Shown: positions 18,596-26,729, counted from the first letter of the stretch. The stretch: DNA of 64,000 nt from Streptomyces sp. ISL-96 (GCF_018614035.1 NZ_JAGGPA010000055.1:1-64000), one strand, 5' to 3'. Notes: generated by a model not told the origin, from the sequence alone. Translations and numbers: made by a program.

Positions 18596-19084
18596 TCACC
18601 GGTAGTTCACGAACTGCAGCGCGAAGTCGAAGTCCTTGCCCTTCAGCAGCGCCTGCACGGCCTGGAGGTCGTCACGGCTCTTCGAGCTGACCCGCAGCTC
18701 GTCGCCCTGGACCTGCGCCTTGACGCCCTTGGGGCCCTCGTCGCGGATGATCTTCGCCACCTTCTTGGCGTTGTCCTGGGAGATGCCCTCCTCGATGGAC
18801 GCGAAGATCTTGTACTCCTTGCCGGACAGCTGCGGCTCGCCGGCGTCCAGCACCTTGAGTGAAATCCCGCGCTTGATCAGCTTGGTCTCGAAGACGTCGA
18901 GGATCGCCTTGACCCGCTCCTCGGAGTTGGCCTGCATCAGGATCTTCTCGCCCGACCAATCGATCGAGGCGCCGACGTTCTTGAAGTCGTAGCGCTGCGA
19001 GATCTCCTTCGCGGCCTGGTTGAGGGCGTTGTCGACCTCCTGCCGCTCGACCTTCGAGACGATGTCGAAACTGGAGTCGGCCAT
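18596..19084 (-). CDS. YajQ-family cyclic-di-GMP/nucleotide-binding protein
   Basis: A 162-residue protein of the conserved YajQ family: MADSSFDIVSKVERQEVDNAL at the start and KSRDDLQAVQALLKGKDFDFALQF at the end. The fold is two RRM-like domains; homologues bind nucleotides or cyclic di-GMP. A GGAG ribosome-binding site precedes the ATG. It stands alone between ogt and tRNA-Tyr. Confidence 0.92.
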   Translation of the reverse strand: MADSSFDIVSKVERQEVDNALNQAAKEISQRYDFKNVGASIDWSGEKILMQANSEERVKAILDVFETKLIKRGISLKVLDAGEPQLSGKEYKIFASIEEGISQDNAKKVAKIIRDEGPKGVKAQVQGDELRVSSKSRDDLQAVQALLKGKDFDFALQFVNYR

Positions 19085-19306
19085 GTCCTGTGGCTCCTTT
19101 GATCGGGGGCGGGGATACCGGTATCGGGTGCCTCACCGGGCAGGGTGCGCGGCCGGGCGTCCCGGGCCGCTCCCGTAAAGCCTAGCCACCCGCACCTGCC
19201 CCGAGTGCTGATCAATCCAGTGGCGGAGCACCCCTGGGTATCAGGTATCGTTTACGTCGTTGCCACGGAACACCGCGCAAGCGGCCGTACCAAAGCGACA
19301 TCCCAT

Positions 19307-19388
19307 GGCGGTGTGCCCGAGTGGCCAATGGGAGCGGACTGTAAATCCGCCGGCTTAGCCTTCCCAGGTTCGAATCCTGGCGCCGCCA
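19307..19388 (+). tRNA. tRNA-Tyr (anticodon GTA)
   Basis: A class II tRNA with a long variable arm. The acceptor arms GGCGGTG and CGCCGCC pair; the anticodon loop CTGTAAA gives GTA; the T-arm is CCAGG-TTCGAAT-CCTGG. CCA is only partly encoded (CA after the discriminator). Confidence 0.95.
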
Positions 19389-19400
19389 CAGGTAGGGAGA

Positions 19401-19440
19401 CCCCTTCCGGACTGCAGAAACGCAGCCCGGAAGGGGTTTT
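19401..19440 (+). terminator. Rho-independent terminator of tRNA-Tyr
   Basis: CCCCTTCCGG and CCGGAAGGGG form a stem around a small loop and are followed by TTTT, a classic intrinsic terminator 12 bases after the tRNA. It could also end the convergent minus-strand gene. Confidence 0.85.
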
Positions 19441-19459
19441 CTCGTTCGTACGGTCGTTC

Positions 19460-20116
19460 TCAGTTGCCGGCGACGTCCTTCACCGCGACCGAGACCGGCA
19501 CCGAGCCGCTGATCAGCTCCAGCGTCAGACCCGCGGTCGACGGAGTGTCCAGCAGCTCGGCCAGCACAGCCGCCACGTCGTCACGCGGCACGGGACCACG
19601 CCCCGTCGAGGCCCCGAGCGAAACCAGTCCCGTCCCCGCGTCGTTCGTCAGGCTGCCCGGCCGCAGGATCGTCCAGTCGAGACCGGTCCGGGAGCGTACG
19701 TCCGCGTCCGCCGCACCCTTGGCGCGCAGGTACGCGTCGAACACTTCGTCACCCGCCCGGTCCGCGTCGGCGCCCATCGACGACACGACGAGATAGCGGC
19801 GTACGCCCGCCCGCTCCGCCGCGTCCGCGAACAGCACGGCAGCGCCCCGGTCCACCGTGTCCTTGCGCTCCGTACCGCTGCCGGGCCCCGCGCCCGCCGC
19901 GAAGACGGCGGCGTCGGCGCCCTTCAGTACCTCGGCGACCTGCTCGACGGAGGCCGACTCCAGGTCCAGTACGACCGGTTCGGCGCCCACCGCCCGCAGA
20001 TCCTCACTCTGCCGGGGATCGCGGATGATGCCCGCGGCTTCGTACCCGCGCGCGGCGAGCAACCGCTCCAGCCGCAGCGCGATCTGACCATGTCCACCTG
20101 CGATGACAATGCGCAT
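19460..20116 (-). CDS. NAD(P)-binding atypical SDR / NmrA-like oxidoreductase
   Basis: A 218-residue Rossmann protein that starts MRIVIAGGHGQIALRLERLLAARG, a GGxGxx dinucleotide-binding loop. The central YLVVSSMGAD and WTILRPGSLT are typical of NAD(P)H-binding, NmrA/YwnB-like atypical short-chain dehydrogenases. No Tyr-x3-Lys catalytic pair is obvious. Substrate unknown. Convergent with tRNA-Tyr. Confidence 0.85.
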   Translation of the reverse strand: MRIVIAGGHGQIALRLERLLAARGYEAAGIIRDPRQSEDLRAVGAEPVVLDLESASVEQVAEVLKGADAAVFAAGAGPGSGTERKDTVDRGAAVLFADAAERAGVRRYLVVSSMGADADRAGDEVFDAYLRAKGAADADVRSRTGLDWTILRPGSLTNDAGTGLVSLGASTGRGPVPRDDVAAVLAELLDTPSTAGLTLELISGSVPVSVAVKDVAGN

Positions 20117-20203
20117 GTTTCCGACCGTACGCGCCCCGGCGCGCGCGTGCTCAGGACCGGACGTTATCGGCTCCCCTCGCACCGGAAAACCATTCGATCC
20201 GGC

Positions 20204-21460
20204 TCAACCCCGCCCCTGCCGCGGCAGGTCGAGCGCGACGGCGGCCGCCGAGTCGCAGTACTCGCGGACCGCGCTGGTACGCGCCACCACCCGCCCGCGG
20301 TGGATGACGACGCGGCTGTACGCGAGGGACAGCACGCCCGCGATCCGGTCCCCCCGTACGGCGACCAGCTCGGCCGGGAAGCCCGCCTCCACCCGCACCT
20401 CGGGCAGCCCCATCGCCTCCCGCGCCGCCGAACTCACGGCGCCGTAAGCGTCAGCGGCCCGCATCCCGCCCTGCGAAGCCAGCAGATAGGCCGCCTCCAG
20501 CGGGTCCCCGCGCCCCACCGGATTGGCCACGTCCCGCAGCGCCCCACTGCCCGCCGCGACCCGTACCCCGGCCGCCCGCAGCAGCCGTACGGGAGCCGGC
20601 CCCGTGCCCCGCCGCTCCACCCCCGAGCAGTCGCCCTGCGGCAGGCAGACCACGGTGATGCCGGCGGCGGCCAACTGCCCGGCGGCGCGCGTCGCGGCGT
20701 CCAGGGGCAGCCGCGAGAGCCCGGCGCACGGCCCGATGGTGACCCCGGGCCGCAGTCCGCCCGCCATCGCCGCGAGCCGTGCCAGCCGGGCCGGATCGTC
20801 ACCCTCCGTATGGAGGTCCACGGGGCAGCCGTGCTCGGCGGCGATCTCCAGGACCGCTTCCGTGAACCCGGCCGGGTCGGGATCGAGGTCCGGGCAGCCA
20901 CCCACCACACCGGCGCCCATCTTCACGGCGTCCCGCAGCATGGACAGGCCGTCGGCGCCCGCCAGCCCGGTGAGCAGCCGGGGCACGGCCACGGTGGTCA
21001 GGTCGGCCAGCCCGCGCAGCGAGCGCCGCGCCTGGAGCACCGCCTCCATGGACCTGAGCCCCTGCACGTCCCCGATCCGTACGTGCGAGCGCACGGCGGT
21101 CGCACCGTGCCCCAGCTGCAGCAGCACCGCCTCGGTGGTGCGGCGCTGGACGTCCTCGGTGCTGTACGAGACGGGGCCGCCGACGTCGGCGGTGAGAGCA
21201 GTATCACTGTGGGCGTGCGGCTCGGCGGCTGCGGGGAGCAGGAGATGGCCGCCGAGGTCCACGCGAGCGCCCACCGCGGGCAGGCTGCCGACGGTCCCGA
21301 CGGCCTCGATACGGCCGCCGCTGAGCCGTACGTCCACCGTGCGGCCGTCGGTCAGACGCGCGGCGCACAGCAGGAGCGTGGTGCTGTCGGTGCTGGGCAA
21401 GCCGCTGTTCCCAGGGTTGCCGCCGGACGAACGGGGCGGCTGCGGCTGGCTGTCGGACAT
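20204..21460 (-). CDS. Amidohydrolase-family protein related to cytosine deaminase, lacking several metal/catalytic residues
   Basis: A 418-residue protein with the composite beta-sandwich/TIM-barrel plan of CodA-like amidohydrolases. The first metal motif is intact (EPHAHSD, H82 and H84) and H217 is retained in DLHTEGDD. At the positions of the catalytic Glu, the next His and the barrel-end Asp of cytosine deaminase it has G220, P244 (TIGPCAGL) and G306-A307 (GSGALRDV). It may be catalytically inactive or may use different chemistry. Start MSDSQPQPP; long upstream in-frame sequence was not used because it overlaps the tRNA-Thr promoter region. Confidence 0.75.
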   Translation of the reverse strand: MSDSQPQPPRSSGGNPGNSGLPSTDSTTLLLCAARLTDGRTVDVRLSGGRIEAVGTVGSLPAVGARVDLGGHLLLPAAAEPHAHSDTALTADVGGPVSYSTEDVQRRTTEAVLLQLGHGATAVRSHVRIGDVQGLRSMEAVLQARRSLRGLADLTTVAVPRLLTGLAGADGLSMLRDAVKMGAGVVGGCPDLDPDPAGFTEAVLEIAAEHGCPVDLHTEGDDPARLARLAAMAGGLRPGVTIGPCAGLSRLPLDAATRAAGQLAAAGITVVCLPQGDCSGVERRGTGPAPVRLLRAAGVRVAAGSGALRDVANPVGRGDPLEAAYLLASQGGMRAADAYGAVSSAAREAMGLPEVRVEAGFPAELVAVRGDRIAGVLSLAYSRVVIHRGRVVARTSAVREYCDSAAAVALDLPRQGRG

Positions 21461-21631
21461 CGGGCTCCTGGTTGGGGCTCGGGCGTGCAAGATCAAGATC
21501 ACGCAGCGTGAGTCGAGCCTAGGGGGCCGCAAACCAGCCTTCGAGGAGGAGCGAAATAGTCGTACCGGTGTGGGCACGAGTGGCGTACGAGACCGGTGTG
21601 GTGGGCAGGCGAAGGAGTACGAGAAACGGAT

Positions 21632-21661
21632 TTGGGCGATCGGCGGGCGAGCGTGTAATGT
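21632..21661 (+). promoter_or_regulatory. Candidate promoter for tRNA-Thr/tRNA-Met/rpmG
   Basis: TTGGGC, an 18-base spacer and TAATGT end 11 bases before tRNA-Thr, a spacing that fits a tRNA transcription start. Good -10 box, moderate -35 box; read by eye. Confidence 0.5.
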
Positions 21662-21672
21662 CTTCATCGCTC

Positions 21673-21745
21673 GCCCCAATAGCTCAGTCGGTAGAGCGTC
21701 TCCATGGTAAGGAGAAGGTCTACGGTTCGATTCCGTATTGGGGCT
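21673..21745 (+). tRNA. tRNA-Thr (anticodon GGT)
   Basis: Acceptor arms GCCCCAA and TTGGGGC pair, the D-arm is GCTC-AGTCGGTA-GAGC, and the loop ATGGTAA gives anticodon GGT, which reads ACC. Discriminator T. No CCA is encoded. Confidence 0.95.
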
Positions 21746-21757
21746 CTGGTGATCGGT

Positions 21758-21783
21758 GATCCCCGCCTTCGGGCGGGGGGATC
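21758..21783 (+). other. Spacer hairpin between two tRNA genes
   Basis: GATCCCCGCC and GGCGGGGGGATC form a long stem with a 2-base bulge between tRNA-Thr and tRNA-Met. It has no U-tract, so a processing or partial-termination role is as likely as full termination. Confidence 0.55.
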
Positions 21784-21792
21784 CGGCATCAA

Positions 21793-21865
21793 AGCGGTGT
21801 AGCTCAGTCGGTAGAGCAAGCGGCTCATAATCGCTGTGTCACCGGTTCAAGTCCGGTCACCGCTA
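21793..21865 (+). tRNA. tRNA-Met (anticodon CAT), elongator type
   Basis: Acceptor arms AGCGGTG and CACCGCT pair fully, including the first A-T pair, so it is not an initiator tRNA. The loop CTCATAA gives CAT. A lysidine-modified tRNA-Ile2 shares this anticodon; the position just before rpmG favours Met but sequence alone does not prove it. Confidence 0.88.
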
Positions 21866-21953
21866 CACACGGTAGCCGATTGTGGGGTCGGTCCTTCGAT
21901 CGGCTACTCTTTTATGCGTTCATCCGTCAACCGTCCGTCCAAGGAGCACTCAC

Positions 21954-22118
21954 GTGGCTGCCACCGACGTCCGCCCGAAGATCACGCTGGCCTGCGTGGA
22001 GTGCAAGGAGCGGAACTACATCACCAAGAAGAACCGGCGTAACAACCCGGACCGTCTTGAGATGAAGAAGCACTGCCCGCGCTGCAACTCGCACACCGCG
22101 CACCGCGAAACCCGCTAA
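21954..22118 (+). CDS. rpmG: 50S ribosomal protein L33, zinc-binding form
   Basis: A 54-residue protein, [20 protein letters not shown] at the start and [15 protein letters not shown] at the end. Both CxxC pairs are present, so this is the zinc-containing (C+) form; Zur-controlled cysteine-free copies, if any, lie elsewhere. The GTG start has AAGGAG upstream. It follows tRNA-Met by 88 bases and is closed by a strong hairpin. Confidence 0.95.
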
Positions 22119-22132
22119 ACACAGGCTCGTAT

Positions 22133-22165
22133 GCGAGGCCGTCCCCATTTCGGGGGCGGCCTCGC
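22133..22165 (+). terminator. Terminator after rpmG
   Basis: A 14-base stem, GCGAGGCCGTCCCC with GGGGGCGGCCTCGC (one G-T wobble), loop ATTTC, starts 14 bases after the rpmG stop and separates it from hadA. Confidence 0.75.
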
Positions 22166-22205
22166 GTCGTTTGATCCAGTCCAATTCATCAGGAGGTACG
22201 AGTCC

Positions 22206-22658
22206 ATGGCGCTCGACCAGTCCTTCGTGGGGCGGGCCTATCCGCCCACCGCACCGTACGAGGTCGGCCGGGAGAAGATCCGCGAGTTCGCCGAGGCAGT
22301 GGGCGACACCAATCCCGCGTACACCGATCCGGAAGCCGCCAAGGCACTCGGTCACTCCGATGTGATCGCACCGCCGACCTTCGTCTTCGCCATTACCTTC
22401 AAGGCGGCGGGGCAGGTCGTCCAGGACCCGCGGCTGGGTCTGGACTACAGCCGCGTGGTGCACGGCGACCAGAAGTTCGCGTACAAGCGCCCTGTGCGTG
22501 CGGGGGACCGGCTGTCGGTCACCTCGACCATAGAGGCGGTCAAGTCGATGGCCGGCAACGACATCCTGGACATCCGCGGTGACGTCCACGACGAGTCCGG
22601 CGAGCATGTGGTGACGGCGTGGACGAAGCTCGTCGCGCGTGCGGCCCAGGAGGCGTGA
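22206..22658 (+). CDS. HadA/C-like MaoC dehydratase subunit
   Basis: A 150-residue hot-dog protein starting MALDQSFVGRAYPPTAPYEV, of the FAS1-like/MaoC N-terminal type (UPF0336). In mycobacteria the homologue HadA pairs with the catalytic subunit HadB to dehydrate 3-hydroxyacyl-ACP in mycolate synthesis. Here it lacks the D-x4-H catalytic pair and is expected to be the substrate-binding partner. AGGAGG ribosome-binding site; overlaps the next gene in TGATG. Confidence 0.88.
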   Translation: MALDQSFVGRAYPPTAPYEVGREKIREFAEAVGDTNPAYTDPEAAKALGHSDVIAPPTFVFAITFKAAGQVVQDPRLGLDYSRVVHGDQKFAYKRPVRAGDRLSVTSTIEAVKSMAGNDILDIRGDVHDESGEHVVTAWTKLVARAAQEA

Positions 22659-23086
22659 TGGCGGCGAAGATCTCTTACGCGGACGTCGAGGTCGGCACCG
22701 AGCTGCCGGCGCAGTCCTTCCCCGTGACGCGCGACACGCTCGTGCGGTACGCGGGCGCCTCCGGCGACTTCAACCCGATCCACTGGAACGAGAAGTTCGC
22801 CACCGAGGTCGGGCTGCCGGACGTGATCGCGCACGGCATGTTCACCATGGCCGAGGCGATCCGCGTGGTCACCGACTGGGTGGGCGACCCGGCCGCCGTG
22901 GTCGAGTACGGCGTGCGCTTCACGAAGCCGGTCATAGTCCCGAACGACGACAAGGGCGCTCTGATCGAGGTCAGCGCCAAGGTCGCCGCACTGCTTGAGG
23001 ACAACCGGGTCCGGGTGGACCTGACGGCGATGAGCGCCGGTCAGAAGGTGCTGGGCATGTCCCGCGCCGTGGTCCAGCTGGCCTGA
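22658..23086 (+). CDS. HadB-like MaoC dehydratase, catalytic subunit
   Basis: A 142-residue hot-dog protein carrying the hydratase motif GDFNPIHWNEKFA with the Asp-His catalytic pair and then VIAHGMFTMAEA. It is the catalytic partner of the upstream protein. Streptomycetes make no mycolic acids, so the physiological acyl substrate is an open question; a fatty-acid or polyketide-related enoyl step is the obvious inference. Confidence 0.88.
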   Translation: MAAKISYADVEVGTELPAQSFPVTRDTLVRYAGASGDFNPIHWNEKFATEVGLPDVIAHGMFTMAEAIRVVTDWVGDPAAVVEYGVRFTKPVIVPNDDKGALIEVSAKVAALLEDNRVRVDLTAMSAGQKVLGMSRAVVQLA

Positions 23087-23100
23087 CGCACTCGTTTGAC

Positions 23101-23136
23101 GTAAGGGGCACCTCGCAATGGCGGGGTGCCCCTTAC
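23101..23136 (+). terminator. Terminator after hadA-hadB
   Basis: Perfect 12-base arms GTAAGGGGCACC and GGTGCCCCTTAC flank a 12-base loop, 14 bases after the hadB stop and just before murB. Confidence 0.75.
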
Positions 23137-23178
23137 TGTCGGCACTGGCTGTCGGAGGTGCCCCGTACGCTTGTCCCC

Positions 23179-24234
23179 GTGCAGGAACTCCACGACGCGC
23201 CCCTCGCCCCCCTGACCACCTTCCGGCTCGGCGGCCCCGCCACCCGCCTCGTCACGGCCACCACGGACGACGAGGTGATCGCCACCGTCCGCGAGGCCGA
23301 CGCGGCCGGCACCCCGCTGCTCGTCATCGGCGGCGGAAGCAACCTGGTCATCGGCGACAAGGGCTTCGACGGCACCGCCCTGCGCATCGCGACCACCGGC
23401 TTCCACCTGGACGGTACGTCGCTGGAGCTGGCCGCCGGCGAGGTCTGGACGGACGCCGTCGCCCGCACCGTCGAAGCGGGCCTCGCGGGCGTCGAGTGCC
23501 TCGCGGGCATCCCCGGCTCGGCCGGCGCGACCCCGATCCAGAACGTCGGGGCGTACGGCCAGGAGGTGGCCGGCGTCATCACCGAGGTGGTGGCCTACGA
23601 CCGCCGCTCGGGGGAGACGGTCACCATCCCCGCCGCCGAGTGCGACTTCTCGTACCGCCACAGCCGTTTCAAACAGGACCCGGAGCGTTTCGTCGTCCTG
23701 CGCGTCCGCTTCGCGCTGGAGGACGCGGGAGGTATGTCGGCGCCGATCAAGTACCCCGAGACCGCGCGCACGCTGGGTGTCGAGGCCGGCGACCGGGTGC
23801 CGGCCGCCGTCGCCCGCGAGACCGTGCTGAAGCTGCGCGCGGGCAAGGGCATGGTCCTGGACCCGGACGACCACGACACGTGGTCGGCGGGTTCCTTCTT
23901 CACCAACCCGATCCTGACGGGCGAGGAGTACGCCGCCTTTGTCGCCCGCGTGGGGGAGAGGCTGGGCTCGGATGTGGCGCCGCCGGCGTTCCCGGTGGGT
24001 GACGGCAGGACCAAGACGTCCGCGGCCTGGCTGATCGACAAGGCGGGCTTCACGAAGGGGTACGGGGCGGGGCCGGCCCGGATCTCCACGAAGCACACGC
24101 TGGCTCTCACCAACCGGGGTGAGGCCACGACCGAGGACCTGCTGGCGCTCGCGCGCGAGGTGGTCGCCGGGGTTCACGAGGCGTTCGGAGTAACGCTGGT
24201 GAACGAACCGGTGACAGTGGGCGTCAGCCTGTAG
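23179..24234 (+). CDS. murB: UDP-N-acetylenolpyruvoylglucosamine reductase
   Basis: The enzyme (351 residues from this start) reduces UDP-GlcNAc-enolpyruvate to UDP-MurNAc with FAD and NADPH for peptidoglycan synthesis. Motifs: LTTFRLGGPA, the FAD loop IGGGSNLVIGD, GIPGSAGATPIQNVGAYGQE, SYRHSRFK, and GSFFTNP containing the catalytic Ser. The GTG at VQELHDAPL matches remembered relatives; another GTG 21 bases upstream is possible. TACGCT lies about seven bases before this GTG, so the transcript may be leaderless. Confidence 0.93.
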   Translation: MQELHDAPLAPLTTFRLGGPATRLVTATTDDEVIATVREADAAGTPLLVIGGGSNLVIGDKGFDGTALRIATTGFHLDGTSLELAAGEVWTDAVARTVEAGLAGVECLAGIPGSAGATPIQNVGAYGQEVAGVITEVVAYDRRSGETVTIPAAECDFSYRHSRFKQDPERFVVLRVRFALEDAGGMSAPIKYPETARTLGVEAGDRVPAAVARETVLKLRAGKGMVLDPDDHDTWSAGSFFTNPILTGEEYAAFVARVGERLGSDVAPPAFPVGDGRTKTSAAWLIDKAGFTKGYGAGPARISTKHTLALTNRGEATTEDLLALAREVVAGVHEAFGVTLVNEPVTVGVSL

Positions 24235-24260
24235 CCGCGCGCTGCCTGCGGCGCCCCGTC

Positions 24261-24899
24261 CTAGTACGCGACGCCCACCCCCCGCTTGACCGTCGCCGCG
24301 TCGTCCACCATCGCCAGCATCGCGTGCGCCACATCGGCTCGCGCGATCGTCCTGCCGCTGCGCGGGCTGCCGCCGACCACCTTCCGGTACGTACCCGTCA
24401 GCGGCCCATCCGTCAGCCTCGGCGGCCGTACCGACGTCCAGTCCGTCGCCGACCGCGCCAGCTCCTCCTCCATGACCCGAAGATCCGCGTAAATGTCCTT
24501 CAGGGCCGCGTTGATCACGGCCAGCGTGACCCGGTCCACAACCGGCTGCCCCTCCGGCACCGGCCCGAGCGGCGCCGCGCTGACCGCCAGCAGCCGTCGC
24601 GTGCCCTCCGCCTCCATCGCCCGCAGCACCGGGCGCGTGAGGGTCGCCGCTATGCCCGCGTCTTTACGGGCGCGCGCACCGAGACCGGAGAACACCGCGT
24701 CCCGCCCCGCGACCGCCGGCCGCAAGGCCACCGCGTCGCCGTCACCGAGCCGCGCCGTGAAGACCTCCAGGCCCCGCCCCGTCACCTTGAACCGCGCCGG
24801 GTCGCGCACCACCGCCGTCACCTCGTGTCCCGCGGCCAGCGCCTGCTTGACGATCTCCTGTCCGATGCCGCCGGTCGCGCCGAAAACAGTGATCTTCAT
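24261..24899 (-). CDS. NAD(P)H-binding atypical SDR, TetR-controlled
   Basis: A 212-residue protein with the dinucleotide loop MKITVFGATGGIGQEIVKQAL and later DWTSVRPPRLTDGPLTG, placing it with the NAD(P)H-binding (NmrA/YwnB-like) atypical short-chain dehydrogenases. A strong GGGGAGGGG ribosome-binding site precedes the ATG. It is divergent from a TetR gene across a short region with two perfect palindromes, so it is very probably the regulated gene. Substrate unknown. It is only distantly alike to the protein encoded at 19460-20116. Confidence 0.87.
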   Translation of the reverse strand: MKITVFGATGGIGQEIVKQALAAGHEVTAVVRDPARFKVTGRGLEVFTARLGDGDAVALRPAVAGRDAVFSGLGARARKDAGIAATLTRPVLRAMEAEGTRRLLAVSAAPLGPVPEGQPVVDRVTLAVINAALKDIYADLRVMEEELARSATDWTSVRPPRLTDGPLTGTYRKVVGGSPRSGRTIARADVAHAMLAMVDDAATVKRGVGVAY

Positions 24900-24920
24900 T
24901 GCGTACCCCTCCCCAGGTGG

Positions 24921-24936
24921 GTGAGTATTTACTCAC
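24921..24936. promoter_or_regulatory. TetR operator 1
   Basis: GTGAGTATTTACTCAC: perfect 7-base arms around a central TT. It lies 22 bases upstream of the oxidoreductase start, where it would overlap its promoter. Confidence 0.8.
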
Positions 24937-24954
24937 TACATGTCTGACCAGAGT

Positions 24955-24974
24955 GGGTGAGTGTTCACTCACCC
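24955..24974. promoter_or_regulatory. TetR operator 2
   Basis: GGGTGAGTGTTCACTCACCC: perfect 9-base arms around a central TT, sharing the core GTGAGT-n4-ACTCAC with operator 1. The centres are 36 bp apart. It sits 23 bases before the TetR start, which fits autorepression. Confidence 0.82.
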
Positions 24975-24996
24975 GTCAAGTCTTCTTGGAGCGCAG

Positions 24997-25590
24997 ATGC
25001 AAAAGCCGGCCCGCGAGCGGATCCTCGACGCCTCCCACGAGCTGATGCGCACCATCGGCCTGGCCCGGACCACCACAAAGGAGATCGCCCGCGCCGCCGA
25101 CTGCTCGGAGGCAGCGCTCTACAAGCACTTCGCCAGCAAGGAAGAACTCTTTGTGGGCGTGCTGAAGGAACGCCTGCCCGAGCTCGGCCCGCTCCTCCAC
25201 CGCCTCCTCGCCGACCCGGGGGAGCGGTCCGTCGAGGAGAACCTCACCGCGATCGCCCGCCAGGCCGCCCACTTCTACGCGGAGAGCTTCCCGATCGCCG
25301 CCTCGCTGTACGCCGAGACCAAGCTCAAGCGCCGTCACGACGACGTGTTGCAGGAGATGGGCACGGGCCCCCACATGCCCATCGAGGGCCTGGACACGTA
25401 CCTGCGCGCCGAACGCGAAGCCGGCCGCATCAGCCCCGACGCCGACACCTTCGCGGCCGCCTCGCTGCTCCTCGGCGCCTGCGCGCAGCGCGCCTTCGCC
25501 TATGACGCGACCATCGGCAAGACGCCCCCGCAGTCCGTCGACGAGTTCGCCGCCGCCCTCGCCCGCACCCTGCTGAGGGGAATCGGCTAG
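24997..25590 (+). CDS. TetR-family transcriptional regulator
   Basis: A 197-residue regulator. The N-terminal helix-turn-helix runs RERILDASHELMRTIGLART, then TTKEIARAADCSEAALYKHFASKEELF (about 8-54); the rest is a helical ligand-binding/dimerisation domain. The ATG chosen begins MQKPARER and leaves both palindromes outside the gene. It should repress itself and the divergent oxidoreductase. Its stop shares the CTAG tetramer with the stop of the convergent deaminase gene. Confidence 0.92.
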   Translation: MQKPARERILDASHELMRTIGLARTTTKEIARAADCSEAALYKHFASKEELFVGVLKERLPELGPLLHRLLADPGERSVEENLTAIARQAAHFYAESFPIAASLYAETKLKRRHDDVLQEMGTGPHMPIEGLDTYLRAEREAGRISPDADTFAAASLLLGACAQRAFAYDATIGKTPPQSVDEFAAALARTLLRGIG

Positions 25591-26606
25591 CCGGCCAGCC
25601 AGTGGTCGATTCCCGCCAGCAGCTTCGCCTGTACGTCGTCGGGCGCGGCCGACCCGCGCACCGACTGCCGCGCCAGCTCCGCCAGCTCGGCATCCGTGAA
25701 CCCGTGGTGGCGCCGTGCCAGCTCGTACTGCGCCGCCAGCCGTGACCCGAACAGCAGCGGGTCGTCCGCGCCCAGCGCCATCGGCACCCCGGCGTCGTAC
25801 AGCGTCCGCAGCGGCACGTCCTCGGGCTTCTCGTACACGCCGAGCGCCACATTCGAGGCCGGACACACCTCGCAGGTCACGCCCTTTTCGGCCAGCTTCC
25901 GCAGCAGCCGCGGGTCCTCCGCCGCCCGTACGCCGTGCCCGATCCGCGTCGCGCGCAGATCGTCCAGGCAGTCCCGTACGGACGCGGGCCCGGTCAGCTC
26001 CCCGCCGTGCGGCGCCGCGAGCAGCCCTCCCTCCCGCGCGATAGCGAAGGCACGGTCGAAATCCCGTGCCATGCCCCTGCGCTCGTCGTTGGAGAGCCCG
26101 AAACCGACGATCCCGCGGTCCGCATACCGCACGGCGAGCCGCGCCAGCGTCCGCGCCTCCAGCGGGTGTTTCATCCGGTTCGCCGCGACCAGCACCCGCA
26201 TCCCCAGCCCGGTCTCCCGCGACGCGCTGTCCACCGCGTCCAGGATGACCTCCAGGGCGGGGATGAGCCCGCCCAGCATCGGGGCGTACGACGTCGGATC
26301 GACCTGGATCTCCAGCCATCCGGACCCGTCCCGTACGTCTTCCTCCGCCGCCTCGCGCACCAGCCGCTGGATGTCCTCCGGCTCGCGCAGACACGCCCGG
26401 GCGGCGTCGTACAGCCGCTGGAAACGGAACCAGCCGCGCTCGTCCGTCGCCCGCAGCTTCGGCGGCTCGCCACTCGTCAGGGCTTCCGGCAGGTGTACGC
26501 CGTACTTGTCGGCCAGATCGAGAAGCGTGCCTGGCCGCATCGACCCGGTGAAATGCAGATGCAGATGGGCCTTCGGCAGCAGTCGGACATCGCGCGCACT
26601 CAACAT
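25587..26606 (-). CDS. add: Adenosine deaminase family protein
   Basis: A 339-residue TIM-barrel deaminase, adenosine to inosine or a related purine. Zinc and catalytic motifs: HLHFTGS (H16 and H18), PHGGE (His and catalytic Glu, variant of HAGE), RIGHG, CPASN and ADDPLLFG with the Asp ligand. All metal ligands are present, although the loops vary from the textbook form, so the exact nucleoside is uncertain. ATG start MLSARDVRLL; a GTG 18 bases upstream is an alternative. Confidence 0.88.
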   Translation of the reverse strand: MLSARDVRLLPKAHLHLHFTGSMRPGTLLDLADKYGVHLPEALTSGEPPKLRATDERGWFRFQRLYDAARACLREPEDIQRLVREAAEEDVRDGSGWLEIQVDPTSYAPMLGGLIPALEVILDAVDSASRETGLGMRVLVAANRMKHPLEARTLARLAVRYADRGIVGFGLSNDERRGMARDFDRAFAIAREGGLLAAPHGGELTGPASVRDCLDDLRATRIGHGVRAAEDPRLLRKLAEKGVTCEVCPASNVALGVYEKPEDVPLRTLYDAGVPMALGADDPLLFGSRLAAQYELARRHHGFTDAELAELARQSVRGSAAPDDVQAKLLAGIDHWLAG

Positions 26607-26680
26607 CCCAAGATCCTGCCGCACGCGACCGCCGCCCGGAAGCGTCTTTGCCCTAACGAGTAAGTCCCCGAACGCAGAAA

Positions 26681-26708
26681 CGGGCCCCCGGCAGCAGCCG
26701 GGGGCCCG
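26681..26708 (-). terminator. Terminator after the aminotransferase gene
   Basis: Perfect 12-base arms CGGGCCCCCGGC and GCCGGGGGCCCG with loop AGCA, 22 bases beyond the aminotransferase stop and in front of the deaminase gene on the same strand. Confidence 0.75.
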
Positions 26709-26729
26709 AGGTACTTGATCAGCAGATGG

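Noticed and set aside
21793..21865. CAT-anticodon tRNA as initiator tRNA or tRNA-Ile2
   Set aside because: The first acceptor pair is formed, so not initiator; Ile2 cannot be excluded by anticodon, but position before rpmG and overall form favour elongator Met.
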